Shown here: one piece after another, positions 36,290-44,744 of the stretch
Layout of the letters: every line of letters begins with the position of its first letter
Numbering within the stretch: position 1 is the stretch's first letter
Source: Hahella sp018986435
GTDB taxonomy: Bacteria > Pseudomonadota > Gammaproteobacteria > Pseudomonadales > Oleiphilaceae
NCBI RefSeq assembly: GCF_050749805.1
Contig: NZ_CP192738.1
Coordinates: forward strand, 3,224,001 to 3,288,000
Reading direction: 5' to 3'
Length of the DNA stretch: 64,000 bases
Made by a program: the position numbers and the translations under genes
The notes under the pieces: model-generated
Told to the model about the DNA's origin: nothing
The model's input: the letters and a program-made list of their open reading frames with translations, nothing else
The model's database searches: none

Positions 36290-37913
36290 AGCATCCGTTA
36301 CCGTCAATATCGCCGACCGCCAGGGTGAAATCGAAGTGGTGGACAGCGCTTTTCAGGTGGTGGCTAACGGGTTTGGCGCATTGACGGTGGACCTGGCGCC
36401 GGGACTGTATAAAGCGCGCGCGCAGGCTGGCGGTGGTCGCACCGAATCGTTGTTCCTGGTTGAGCCGCAAGCAAAGACGCTGACAGTGCCTCTGAACGCT
36501 ATCGACTTCGCCAACCCTGCACCGGTGCAGGAGGGCGAGGATTGGACCAGGCGTCAACAATCGGCGTTGTTTGATCTGGTTGCAAGTGAACCAGAGGACG
36601 TGGGACTGGGATGGGACGGCGGACTGTTACTGAGCCTGCGTCAGGATAGGGTTCCCGATCACAACGAGGGGCGAAGCGCGGACCGTTTGCGCATCGTCAT
36701 GGATCGACTGCAGCTGCGGGACGCCATGGGTAATCAGCTCGCTGACTTTCGCCGCAAGGAAGTCCATTTGCCGGAGGTGGGGCTGTCCGCCGTCAACCTT
36801 AAGCTGAAGGCCGGATACTATCTGCTGGGCTATCAGGATGAGCAGGGCGAAACGGTTTTGACGCCTTTTTATGTTGTGACGGGGTGGCGTAGTCAGATCT
36901 ATTTTCAGCTTCCTGACGAAGGACCTTTTGGTTATCAGGACTTCAGCGATCGGGCCATGTTGATGACGCCTTCGGGAATGGGTCTGCCACATTACGAACT
37001 GCGACGGTATTTAAGGCTTACCGAGATTGCCCGTTATGCATTGTTGCAGGGGCGGCAGGCCATTACCCGGGAGGAAATGAACGCGCTGTTGCAAGACAAG
37101 TTCTTTAACCCGCTGTTTGGACTGTTCGCCGCCCACTTGCTGCTTTTGAGTCCGCGCCCCAATCAGGACCTGCTAGAGACGGTGATACACAACACCGCAG
37201 GAATGATCGGCGTTGATAATCCGGATATCCAGGCGTTGAGGTTGGCCTTGGCCGGGCTCAAAGGGGAATCGCCGCTCGCCTCACAAGGCGTGAGCTTTCC
37301 ACCTATGCTTAGCGCCAGTTGGAGAGCGCTGCTGGATTGTCCTGCCATGGTGGTCGCTAATCCCGTTTTGCGTGAAGTGGCGGCCAGGCAAGTCGCTCAG
37401 GGCCCTTGGCTGGCCTGGAAGCTGGAAGAGGAGGTGGGTGGTCGCATTGTGTCTCGCTCTGGCGATTCTGTGCTGTCGCCCAAAATATTGGAGCTGACCT
37501 TAAATGTCCCTTCCAAGGTATTGGAAAAACTGAATATTTTTACCAAAATCTATAATTTTACTACCCTGGCCAGTCCGTCATGGGAGCTGCCGGACACGAC
37601 TCCCGCGTCAGAGGAAGATGTGCTGCAAGCCATCAAGGATCTTGCCTGCAATAATCCCTGGAACGAGATTATTCGGGCGCACAAGAAGGCGGTTCGCGAA
37701 GGGCAGGGAGGGCTTCATCTGACCAATCTGCAATTCTCTCTGCTGCCTATGCTGCAACTGATCAAGGAACAATTGGAAGAAGGAGACGATTTCACTGTGG
37801 AGGAGTTCAGGTTGATGATGTCAGGGTTGCATGTGCCCCTTGTCGTCGCAGCCGAGGCGTTGCAGGATTTGACCGAAAAGCTGGCGACCATTGCAGCGCC
37901 GTCCGGCGGCTAG
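36276..37913 (+). CDS. Unknown partner protein of caspase operon, 545 aa
   Basis: I do not recognise this family. ATG 36276 has GGAGG upstream and overlaps the caspase stop by 14 bases, implying translational coupling. Residues 1-75 resemble a small beta-domain (ASVTVNIADRQGEIEVVDSA, LTVDLAPGLYKARAQ), as in carboxypeptidase-regulatory-like folds. Residues 100-230 are mixed. The remaining 300 residues are largely helical and include a Leu-rich segment (FGLFAAHLLLLSPRPNQD). No signal peptide or membrane helix is obvious. It could be a sensor or a substrate of the protease. Confidence 0.75.
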   Translation: MSNSKASVTVNIADRQGEIEVVDSAFQVVANGFGALTVDLAPGLYKARAQAGGGRTESLFLVEPQAKTLTVPLNAIDFANPAPVQEGEDWTRRQQSALFDLVASEPEDVGLGWDGGLLLSLRQDRVPDHNEGRSADRLRIVMDRLQLRDAMGNQLADFRRKEVHLPEVGLSAVNLKLKAGYYLLGYQDEQGETVLTPFYVVTGWRSQIYFQLPDEGPFGYQDFSDRAMLMTPSGMGLPHYELRRYLRLTEIARYALLQGRQAITREEMNALLQDKFFNPLFGLFAAHLLLLSPRPNQDLLETVIHNTAGMIGVDNPDIQALRLALAGLKGESPLASQGVSFPPMLSASWRALLDCPAMVVANPVLREVAARQVAQGPWLAWKLEEEVGGRIVSRSGDSVLSPKILELTLNVPSKVLEKLNIFTKIYNFTTLASPSWELPDTTPASEEDVLQAIKDLACNNPWNEIIRAHKKAVREGQGGLHLTNLQFSLLPMLQLIKEQLEEGDDFTVEEFRLMMSGLHVPLVVAAEALQDLTEKLATIAAPSGG

Positions 37914-37926
37914 TCGCCTGGCGCTC

Positions 37927-37951
37927 AAAAAAAGGGGGCTGGGAAGCCCCC
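37927..37951 (-). terminator. Intrinsic terminator between caspase operon and small secreted gene
   Basis: Stem GGGGGCT (37934-37940) and AGCCCCC (37945-37951) with a 4-base loop. On the minus strand it is followed by a seven-base T-run (37927-37933). It terminates the leftward small secreted-protein gene and can also stop the convergent caspase operon. Confidence 0.85.
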
Positions 37952-38027
37952 GACTGAGTGGACATCTCAGGTGGAACCGTTGTGTGATGTCTGATCGTCC
38001 TAAATGCTAAGGGTGTTGGAAAAAGTA

Positions 38028-38255
38028 TTAAGACTGGGTGTCGTTGCTGGGCGCGTCGTCAAATATAAAGCGCTTGTGCTGAACCGCAGTGTGGCCCATT
38101 TGATTGGCGACGGAGCTGCCGGACTTCGCTGTGGAATGCGTCTTTTGCTCCGCTTTCTTTTCCCACAGGTAACCGCCGCCTTCTTCGCTGGCGCTTGCAG
38201 TCATGGCGTAGCTGGTCGCCATCAGTGTCGCTAAAATCATTGCTTTGGTTTTCAT
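38028..38255 (-). CDS. Small secreted protein, 75 aa
   Basis: A predicted exported small protein with signal peptide KAMILATLMATSYAMTASA. The mature part of about 52 residues is polar, with three His residues and charged residues and no Cys (GGGYLWEKKAEQKTHST). GGAG precedes the ATG and a strong terminator lies after the stop, which supports a real gene. It diverges from a CusRS-like two-component system, so it may be a metal- or stress-induced periplasmic protein (inference). I do not recognise the family. Confidence 0.68.
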   Translation of the reverse strand: MKTKAMILATLMATSYAMTASASEEGGGYLWEKKAEQKTHSTAKSGSSVANQMGHTAVQHKRFIFDDAPSNDTQS

Positions 38256-38595
38256 CGTTTCAATTCTCCAGTTACAGGGTGTGTATCTCGTTAAACCTTT
38301 ACGGACAGTATTTTTCGCTACGGGTTTGGCCCGGCTTAATCCGAATCCTTTTGGTTTCCGCCGCTAGCAACTCCCTCGCAACAGGCCGGCTGCGCCGGTA
38401 ATTCGAAAAGGATGGCGACACTATGTCGCGTCGGCGCTGACGGAGGCATGACGCATGGATTACAGGGTCGTAATGCGGCCGTCATCTTTACGCACGGCGT
38501 CACGGGTTATCTTTGCGCCGCCGCGCCCGCACGCGCGGCTCGATTCCCCTCACATGTCCCTTATGCGACAACCCCATGCAGCCCGGAGGCGCAAC
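38256..38595. other. Divergent regulatory region between small secreted gene and cusR-like gene
   Basis: About 340 bases with several short inverted repeats, including CCGGCTGCGCCGG near 38385 and an ATTAC-N6-GTAAT element described separately. No gene or RNA was recognised. Confidence 0.5.
38459..38474. promoter_or_regulatory. ATTAC-N6-GTAAT box, candidate CopR/CusR-type operator
   Basis: Perfect 5-base inverted arms, ATTAC 38459-38463 and GTAAT 38470-38474, spaced by six bases and about 120 bases upstream of the response-regulator ATG. Heavy-metal OmpR-class regulators commonly use boxes of this general form; the assignment is by resemblance. Confidence 0.45.
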
Positions 38596-39282
38596 ATGAA
38601 ACTGCTGGTCGTGGAAGACGAAGCGAAAACCAGGGAATACCTGCGGAAAGGCCTGACAGAAGCGGGCTTTGTCGTCGATACCGCCGCCAATGGTCTGGAT
38701 GGCCGGCATTTGGCCATGACGGAGCAGTTCGACCTGATCGTGATGGATATCATGTTGCCCGATCTGGACGGCTGGCGTCTGCTCGCCTCTTTGCGGGAAG
38801 CGGGCAACGCCACCCCGGTTTTGTTTCTGACCGCCCGCGACAGCGTGTCGGACCGGGTGCAGGGGCTTGAATCCGGCGCCGATGATTACCTGGTGAAGCC
38901 GTTCGCCTTCTCCGAACTGCTGGCGCGCGTGCGTAATATTCTGCGACGAGGCCTGGCGCCGTTAAGCGGAAACCAGTTGAGCGTGGGCGATCTGACGTTG
39001 GATATTTCCCGCCGCAGCGCCCGTCGCGGCGACGCGGATATTCAGCTGACCACGAAAGAATTCACTTTGCTGGAGCTGTTCGTGCGGCGTCAGGGGGAGG
39101 TGTTGCCGCGGTCGCTGATCGCCTCCCAGGTCTGGGATATGAATTTCGACAGCGACACCAATGTCATTGATGTGGCGGTGCGTCGCCTGCGCATGAAAGT
39201 GGACGATGGTCATGATATTAAATTGATCCAGACCGTACGGGGCATGGGCTATCGGCTGGACGTGCGTAATGAGCTCCACTAA
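38596..39282 (+). CDS. OmpR-family response regulator, CusR/CopR-like
   Basis: A 228-residue DNA-binding response regulator. The receiver has E7/D8, phospho-acceptor D51 (LIVMDIMLPDLDGW), Thr in FLTARD and Lys in YLVKPFAFSEL. A winged-helix output domain ends in TVRGMGYRLD. Sequence style matches the heavy-metal CusR/CopR/IrlR group. ATG 38596 with GGAGG upstream was chosen over a longer frame beginning 38455. The sensor gene overlaps it by 14 bases. No metal-efflux genes are nearby, so the inducer is uncertain. Confidence 0.92.
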   Translation: MKLLVVEDEAKTREYLRKGLTEAGFVVDTAANGLDGRHLAMTEQFDLIVMDIMLPDLDGWRLLASLREAGNATPVLFLTARDSVSDRVQGLESGADDYLVKPFAFSELLARVRNILRRGLAPLSGNQLSVGDLTLDISRRSARRGDADIQLTTKEFTLLELFVRRQGEVLPRSLIASQVWDMNFDSDTNVIDVAVRRLRMKVDDGHDIKLIQTVRGMGYRLDVRNELH

Positions 39283-40675
39283 ACGGCCATTGCCTCTCGC
39301 GGTCCGCATCACCGCGCTGGTGGGGATCGCCATCCTGGCGGTGTTTCTGGTATTCGGCTGGCTGATCGAGCGCACCATCGACCAGCACTTCATGGAGCAG
39401 GACAGCGCGGTGCTGAAAGAAGCCGCGGCGGTGGTAGAGGACATCCTGTTCCAGCACTGGCCCGCTGAAGATATCGATATGTTGCAGCGCAAGCTGGATC
39501 GCGCGCTGCCTGGCCGCCTTGGCGTTATCTGCAAACTCAGCAAGCCCTCCAGTGAAGTCATCTATGCGTCCCCTGAGTTTCGCGGCAGAGGGTCGCCAGG
39601 GGATCTGGAAGTGCTCACGGTCATCACCGCGGACAACCTGCGCATGTGGCGGGACGGCCAGAATCTGTACCGAGGCATTCGGCTCAAATTGAGCGCGCCG
39701 GAAGCCGCGCCGTCTTCCTACTATCTGGTGACGCTGGCGCTTGAAATCAGCGCTCACCGTAAATTCATGAAGAGCTATCGCCATACCTTATGGGCGTCCA
39801 CTTTATTGGCGGCGCTGGTGGGGATCTGCGGCGTTTGGGTCGGCGTGGGCAGGGGGCTGGCGCCGCTGCGGCGGGTCAGTAATCGTATCCGCGGTGTCTC
39901 TTCGGATAGGCTGCACGTTCGTTTGGAGCTGGATGCCGCGCCAATCGAACTGGTGGAGCTGGCCGCTTCTTTCAATGACATGATGCAGCGTGTGGAAACC
40001 TCCTATCAGCGCCTGTCCAATTTCGCGGCGGATATCGCCCATGAATTGCGCACCCCCGTGACCAACCTGATGACGCAAACTCAGGTGGCGTTGAGCAAAG
40101 GGCGGGGCGTGGAGGAATATCGAGAGGTGCTTTATTCCGGACTGGAGGAGTTCGAGCGCATTTCCAAAATGATTGACGACATGCTGTTGCTGGCGCGCAC
40201 CGAAAGCGGCCTGGGTCGTCTGTCGCTGGAAAAAGTCAGCTTACGCCAGGAAGTGCAGGACCTGTTAGACTACTTCGAAGCTTGGGCGGAAGCCCAGGGC
40301 GTATCGCTGACCCTCAAGGGACGCTGTCGCAAAGTGCGGGGAGACCGCATGATGCTGCGCCGCGCGGTCAGCAACCTGCTATCCAACGCCATACGCCACA
40401 CTCCCGAAGGCGGAACCGTCTCAGTATCCCTGTGCGACACCCCCGGCTTCGCCGTGGTCAGCGTCGCCAACCCCGGCCCCGGCATACCGCCGGAACACCT
40501 GTCCCGCGTGTTCGACCGCTTCTACCGCGTCGACGACTCCCGCTGCCGCACCGACGAAGGCGCCGGCCTGGGACTGGCCATCGTCAAATCCATCGTAGAA
40601 GCCCACGGCGGCTGCATCGCCGCCAACTCAGAACAAAACCACACGCAATTTGTGATGAAAATGCCGGGTAAGTAA
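39269..40675 (+). CDS. Sensor histidine kinase, CusS-like
   Basis: A 468-residue inner-membrane kinase. It has helices at about 12-34 and 174-193 bounding a periplasmic sensor of about 140 residues, then HAMP. The HisKA phospho-acceptor is H258 (FAADIAHELRTPVTN). The HATPase has N-box NLLSNAIRHTPEGG, G1 GPGIPPEHLSRVFDRFYR and G2 GAGLGLAIVKSIVEAHGG. It resembles the heavy-metal sensor kinase family (CusS/CopS). It is coupled to the response regulator by overlapping reading frames. Confidence 0.92.
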   Translation: MSSTKRPLPLAVRITALVGIAILAVFLVFGWLIERTIDQHFMEQDSAVLKEAAAVVEDILFQHWPAEDIDMLQRKLDRALPGRLGVICKLSKPSSEVIYASPEFRGRGSPGDLEVLTVITADNLRMWRDGQNLYRGIRLKLSAPEAAPSSYYLVTLALEISAHRKFMKSYRHTLWASTLLAALVGICGVWVGVGRGLAPLRRVSNRIRGVSSDRLHVRLELDAAPIELVELAASFNDMMQRVETSYQRLSNFAADIAHELRTPVTNLMTQTQVALSKGRGVEEYREVLYSGLEEFERISKMIDDMLLLARTESGLGRLSLEKVSLRQEVQDLLDYFEAWAEAQGVSLTLKGRCRKVRGDRMMLRRAVSNLLSNAIRHTPEGGTVSVSLCDTPGFAVVSVANPGPGIPPEHLSRVFDRFYRVDDSRCRTDEGAGLGLAIVKSIVEAHGGCIAANSEQNHTQFVMKMPGK

Positions 40676-40700
40676 AGCGCGCCCTCAGGGCGCAAGAGTC

Positions 40701-41177
40701 TTATCCTCCGTGCGCCGTGGCGAACTCCGGGTAGAGAATAAAGTTATGGATGAGTAATGGAATCAGCCCGCCAAACATAATGACGGTGCTGACAACCAAA
40801 ACATAACAGAGACAGATTTGAAATCTTGAAGCGTGAGCGCGAAAGTTAATGGTCTTCCTGTAAACGCTTTTCTGGTAATTAAAGCGCCCATCCACAAACC
40901 TTTTGGCAAGCCCTTTAAGAGGCCTGCCTTTGTAAGGCTGCAGCAAAATGCCTGATACATAGTTGAATAGTCGAATCAGGAAACTGACATAGAAGATGCC
41001 TTTCTCCAGCGTGAACTGCTGAATCTCAAACTTCTTATCGAAAGGCCTGACGATGGAGAAATAAGCCACAGGCAACTGAATAAGCAAAATTGAGAACATG
41101 ACCAGCGCCCAGATAAGCAGCCCGTAATGCCAATAAATGTTCGGGCTTAACAAGAACTCTGGGGGCGACGTGGGCAA
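40701..41177 (-). CDS. Small membrane protein, tandem paralogue 2
   Basis: A 158-residue protein with about three hydrophobic segments (LLIWALVMFSILLIQLPVAY, ISFL-type, YVLVVSTVIMFGGLIPLL). A central basic region contains RPFDKKFE and QPYKGRPLKGLAKRF. The start appears to be TTG 41177: the stop of the upstream paralogue lies in the same frame 27 bases earlier, so no longer start exists. The N-terminus then aligns with that paralogue, also at TTG. I do not recognise the family. Confidence 0.72.
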   Translation of the reverse strand: MPTSPPEFLLSPNIYWHYGLLIWALVMFSILLIQLPVAYFSIVRPFDKKFEIQQFTLEKGIFYVSFLIRLFNYVSGILLQPYKGRPLKGLAKRFVDGRFNYQKSVYRKTINFRAHASRFQICLCYVLVVSTVIMFGGLIPLLIHNFILYPEFATAHGG

Positions 41178-41204
41178 TTTCTGTGACTCAAAACGGTAAA
41201 GAGG

Positions 41205-41681
41205 TTAGCTATTTCGCGCTGCGGCGAAGTCAGGGTAGAGAATAAAGTCATGTATGAGCAAGGGGATTGTTCCTACAAACAATATGACTGTGCTGACCAG
41301 CATGATATAGCACAATGCGATTTGAAACCTGGAGGCATCGGCGCGAAAGTTAACCGTCTTCTTGTAGACACGTTCCTGATAGCTGAGGCGCCCACTGACA
41401 AATCGTTGCGCGAGACCTTTCAAAGGCCTGTCTTTATAGGGCTGAACCAATATCCCCGCCACGTAATTGAAAAGCCGCAGCAAAAAGCTGACATAGAAAA
41501 TTCCTTTTTCCAGCGTGTAATGTTTAATCTCAAACTTTTTATCGAAGGGCCTGACGAGCGTGAAATAGGCGACGGGAAGCTGGACTAATAATATTGAAAA
41601 TAAAACCAGCCCCCAAAATACCCAATAGTAATGCCATAGTGGATTTGGACTGAGAAACATCTCAGGTGGGGCGTCAGCCAA
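41205..41681 (-). CDS. Small membrane protein, tandem paralogue 1
   Basis: A 158-residue protein highly similar throughout to its neighbour (LEKGIFYVSFLLRLFNYVAG, RPFDKKFEIKHYTLEKG, SRFQIALCY). TTG 41681 is proposed as the start. It lies 7 bases after AGGAG and gives exactly the same length as the paralogue; the ATG 41702 upstream precedes that AGGAG and is less likely. It has three predicted membrane helices and a conserved cytoplasmic basic loop. Function is unknown. The pair is a recent tandem duplication in one operon. Confidence 0.72.
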   Translation of the reverse strand: MADAPPEMFLSPNPLWHYYWVFWGLVLFSILLVQLPVAYFTLVRPFDKKFEIKHYTLEKGIFYVSFLLRLFNYVAGILVQPYKDRPLKGLAQRFVSGRLSYQERVYKKTVNFRADASRFQIALCYIMLVSTVILFVGTIPLLIHDFILYPDFAAARNS

Positions 41682-41779
41682 GTGATTACTCCTATCAAAC
41701 ATGTCTCAGCTTGGCGTGTTCGGTGACGCCAAAACCGCCAATTAGCAGAGTCGAACTCTACCGACTAACAGCCTTTCTA

Positions 41780-42103
41780 TCAAGCCGCCCGCACGCCGGT
41801 GCATTTCGGAGAGGCGCTGCAGCTGAAGAATTCGCGGCCGGCGCTGGGGCCTTTTTTGATTCGGCGGCTGACCATCTGTGCGCCGCATTGGGGGCATATT
41901 CTGATTCTGTTTGCGGGCTTGCGTTCGTTGGTCTCGGCGATGCGCATGACGGGTAGTGGCGTGGAGGTCGGCGTTTCCTCTTGCTGGATTAGGCGTTGTA
42001 TCACGCTGTTGAACCAGGATGTTTGTAATAGGGCGATAATGACCGCCAATGGGGCTAAAAACCAGAATTTGAGCACCAGCTCAAGCGCTAATGAAGTGTC
42101 CAT
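41780..42103 (-). CDS. Membrane-anchored topoisomerase-type zinc-ribbon protein
   Basis: A 107-residue protein with an N-terminal membrane helix (FWFLAPLAVIIALLQTSWF), a Pro/Thr linker, and a C-terminal four-Cys zinc ribbon. The ribbon is of the topoisomerase-I C4 type: CPQCGAQMVSRR, then REFFSCSASPKCTG. Such ribbons bind nucleic acid or zinc in varied membrane proteins. AGGAA precedes the ATG. No partner gene is evident. Confidence 0.75.
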   Translation of the reverse strand: MDTSLALELVLKFWFLAPLAVIIALLQTSWFNSVIQRLIQQEETPTSTPLPVMRIAETNERKPANRIRICPQCGAQMVSRRIKKGPSAGREFFSCSASPKCTGVRAA

Positions 42104-42346
42104 GTTGCTTCCTGCTTTTATCTTTCCGGATTGTTCTTGTTTTGGAGAAAGTATAGTCCATCGGCGTGGGGCCGGGCGGCGTTGGCAAGGCGAATCGTAG
42201 TTATTACGGTATGGAGAAGAGGGTTGTGCAAAATATGATCTTTCCTTGAAGGCTTCGCTTACTCATTCACGCCTATATTGATAATCGGCTCATGCAGTTT
42301 TTTGGCGCCGAAGGAGCTACCTTTCTTACTGCAAGGAGTGTGTCCC

Positions 42347-42862
42347 ATGGCTAAAACCCACAAGCAAATCATCGAAGCGATCGCCCAGCGTATGTATAGA
42401 CGTCGTCTGCGGGAGGCGAACACCAGCAGAAGCGGTTTCACGATGTGTTACGCGGTATCTGCAGTTACGGGCCGCTGCTATGTCGGCTACAACATGGCGG
42501 AATTGAATACAACAGACTGGGGAACTGGCGGGTGCGCGGAAAACCGCGCGGCTTATCTGGCGATGGCCTATGGCGAGGCGCTGGATGATATGGTGTTTTT
42601 CGCCATGAACGACAACAGCGAGTATTTTAACGCCTGCACCGATTGCCAGCGCTGGCTTTGCGGGGCCCATCAAGGGCGGGGATTTCTGAAGAACCAGAGT
42701 CAGGAATGGATGATCTGTACGACTCGATTTCATTCCGCATCAAGCGCTTATGTTGAGGCCCCGCTGACAGACGAAGAACAGGAAACGCTGTTCGCAGCGG
42801 GGGACGAGATTGATGAGGATTCCCGCGAATTCTACAGAGATATCCGCTACAGACAGGGCTGA
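42347..42862 (+). CDS. Cytidine-deaminase-fold-like protein
   Basis: A 171-residue protein. ATG 42347 has AAGGAG upstream. Residues around 65 read TGGCAENRAAYLAMAYGEA, and about 35 residues later comes NACTDCQRWLCG. The C-A-E plus C-x-x-C pair is the zinc-site signature of the cytidine deaminase superfamily, with Glu as the proton shuttle. The first strands (GFTMCYAVSAVTGRCYVGYN) also fit the fold. The Pro that usually precedes the second motif is replaced by Ala. Free nucleosides, nucleotides or nucleic acid could be the substrate. Confidence 0.65.
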   Translation: MAKTHKQIIEAIAQRMYRRRLREANTSRSGFTMCYAVSAVTGRCYVGYNMAELNTTDWGTGGCAENRAAYLAMAYGEALDDMVFFAMNDNSEYFNACTDCQRWLCGAHQGRGFLKNQSQEWMICTTRFHSASSAYVEAPLTDEEQETLFAAGDEIDEDSREFYRDIRYRQG

Positions 42863-42928
42863 TCCGCCAGGGAATCTCTGAAAAACTATCTGTGGCCTCG
42901 CCAACATTTTTCAGGGCGGCTAGTTTTT

Positions 42929-43756
42929 CTAGTTTTTCGGATCATATTTCCCGGCCAGCAGATCCGCCATGTAGCGATCATAGATCCCCTCTGCGCGGAT
43001 CTGCTTGAGTCCCTCATTGAACATCAGCATCAGACGTACGGAATCCTTGTGGACTTTGGGGAACAGCAAGCTCAGGCGGGTGGTGGCGAGGGGCTTTGGA
43101 TTGTAGGTGATGGACTCTCTGATCGCCTTGGGAAACTTCTGGCGCAGCAATGTCAGGCCTGCGACCGGGCCCATCAGGCACAAGTCGATGCGATTCAACG
43201 CCAGCATATTGAAGTTCTGTTCGTCCTCGGGGACTGTGCTTACCCGCAACATGCCAGACTCCGCCGCCGCCCAAAACTCCTTTGTGTAGGTATAACCAAT
43301 GGTGGCTCCGATACTGTATAGGCGAAGGTCGTCGAGAGAGTTCCAATCGTCTAACGGTGTGGTTTTTTGGTGGAAAAAGACAATGTCTTCCTCCGCCACG
43401 GGATCGCTGCAGAAGAAATCTCTCTGGCGTTCTTCGCTGCATATCCAGTACGAAGCGGCGTTGTGCAGCCCTTGGCGCGCCTGTTCATAACTGCGCGCCC
43501 ACAGATAATACTCAAACGTGACGTCGATGCCCTGACGTTTAAAGGCCTCGGTAATGATGTGTCCGATAAAGCCGTTATGGGGACCTTTCTGAGAGGCCCA
43601 GGGAATATATTCGCCAGTGGCGATGGAAATGGTTTCCCGGGCCTGAGCGACATTGGATAGCGCCGCCTGTGCTATCCCCAACATGACAAAAAAGGCGCAT
43701 AAAACGTGTTTAACGCAATGACGGTGCGTCTGTTTTGGAAGTACGGGGATATCCAT
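42929..43756 (-). CDS. Periplasmic solute-binding protein, SBP_bac_3-like
   Basis: About 275 residues with an export signal (VLCAFFVMLGIAQAALSNVAQA). The family-3 binding-protein core has TGEYIPWASQKGPHNGFIGH, ITEAFKRQGIDVTFEYYLW, YWICSEERQRDFFCSDPV, and LNRIDLCLMGPVAG. ATG 43756 is a reasonable start, though without a strong ribosome-binding site; the longer frame overlaps the upstream gene. It lies 55 bases after the SGNH-like gene in the same direction and could be the tail of that operon, but the functional link is unclear. Confidence 0.72.
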   Translation of the reverse strand: MDIPVLPKQTHRHCVKHVLCAFFVMLGIAQAALSNVAQARETISIATGEYIPWASQKGPHNGFIGHIITEAFKRQGIDVTFEYYLWARSYEQARQGLHNAASYWICSEERQRDFFCSDPVAEEDIVFFHQKTTPLDDWNSLDDLRLYSIGATIGYTYTKEFWAAAESGMLRVSTVPEDEQNFNMLALNRIDLCLMGPVAGLTLLRQKFPKAIRESITYNPKPLATTRLSLLFPKVHKDSVRLMLMFNEGLKQIRAEGIYDRYMADLLAGKYDPKN

Positions 43757-43811
43757 GTGGCGCTTGCTGGCTTCGGCTGCGTGAGCGAGTCTAAATGCTT
43801 GTAAGAAAAGT

Positions 43812-44741
43812 CTAGTTGAATTTAAGGTCGCCGTGGTCGCGCATAGGATGCTTATCTCCTGACTTACTGATTTGTACAAGATACTGCAGATAGTTAGCTC
43901 CCAACTCCGGGCTAAAGTGATTGGCGTCCTGCCATAATCGAGGTTCATTAAGAAATTCGCGATCATATATTTTTGAATAAGACACCAGACTTTTATGTTC
44001 TCCCAATTCCCTGTCAATCTCTGCAATCAACTGGTCGACCTCTTCCGGGTTAACAAGATCTGGATGCACCGGAGGGATGAAAAGAATCACGTTGGTCTTG
44101 GGGCTGGCCTTGCTTTGTATACGCTTAATCGCCAGCGCTATGTCTGTCGCATATCGTGAAATATCGCGATATTGCCGGTACACCCTTTTGTCGAATGTGC
44201 TTACTTCCGTGAAGTAGGGGCCTGCGGCGCTGGAATGGCCGCAGTCAAACTTAGTCTGAGATTTGGGCTTGAACTGATCCAATAGGGCCCGTGAAGAAAT
44301 GAAGAATGTCCTCAGGCTGATCAGTTTGGCGATAAGGTCTTTTTGCGCGGACAGGATCTTCTCTGGCGGCGTGTATGGCAAAGCCTCCACAAGAATGGCG
44401 TCAAACTTGTTCAGGTTTACCGCGTAGTCGACCAGGTATTCAGTTTGCGCGGAAGTAATACTGCTTACGCCAATGTTGAGTACTGTGTTAAGAGCGCAGG
44501 TGTCAAAGCCTCTCATGACGCGAGAGGACCCTATCAGCACCTTGGTGGCGGATGTTTCCGCAAGCGCTGTTTTTATCTCTTCAAAGTCAAGGCGCGTATT
44601 AATCTCATCGTATATCGCAGGTTCGTCTGCGATCTCCGTGGCCCATCCCAGACCCAGTGGGTCCATTAAAATATTCACCGGAAGAACCACGGCGTAACAG
44701 AGGAAGACGACACAGGCGATACACCTAATATAGCGGGTCAC
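43812..44741 (-). CDS. Membrane-anchored SGNH/DltD-like protein
   Basis: A 309-residue protein with an N-terminal membrane anchor (CIACVVFLCYAVVLPVNILM) and an extracytoplasmic domain of the SGNH-like/AlgJ-DltD style. The Ser-containing block is VLIGSSRVMRGFD near residue 72. The C-terminal Asp/His block is LWQDANHFSPELGANYL near 275. Proteins of this type act with MBOAT acyltransferases in transferring acyl groups outside the membrane. A GTG start lies 3 bases after the MBOAT stop. The product is proposed as the final transferase or acceptor-side component of the acyl pathway (inference). Confidence 0.78.
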   Translation of the reverse strand: MTRYIRCIACVVFLCYAVVLPVNILMDPLGLGWATEIADEPAIYDEINTRLDFEEIKTALAETSATKVLIGSSRVMRGFDTCALNTVLNIGVSSITSAQTEYLVDYAVNLNKFDAILVEALPYTPPEKILSAQKDLIAKLISLRTFFISSRALLDQFKPKSQTKFDCGHSSAAGPYFTEVSTFDKRVYRQYRDISRYATDIALAIKRIQSKASPKTNVILFIPPVHPDLVNPEEVDQLIAEIDRELGEHKSLVSYSKIYDREFLNEPRLWQDANHFSPELGANYLQYLVQISKSGDKHPMRDHGDLKFN

Positions 44742-44744
44742 TGG

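Noticed and set aside
40679..40693. GCGCCC/GGGCGC hairpin between convergent genes as an intrinsic terminator
   Set aside because: Only a 6-base stem with a 3-base loop and no T-run on either strand; not strong enough to list.
43757..44026. 90-residue N-terminal extension of the binding protein that ends at 42929
   Set aside because: It would overlap the SGNH-like gene and place the signal peptide internally.
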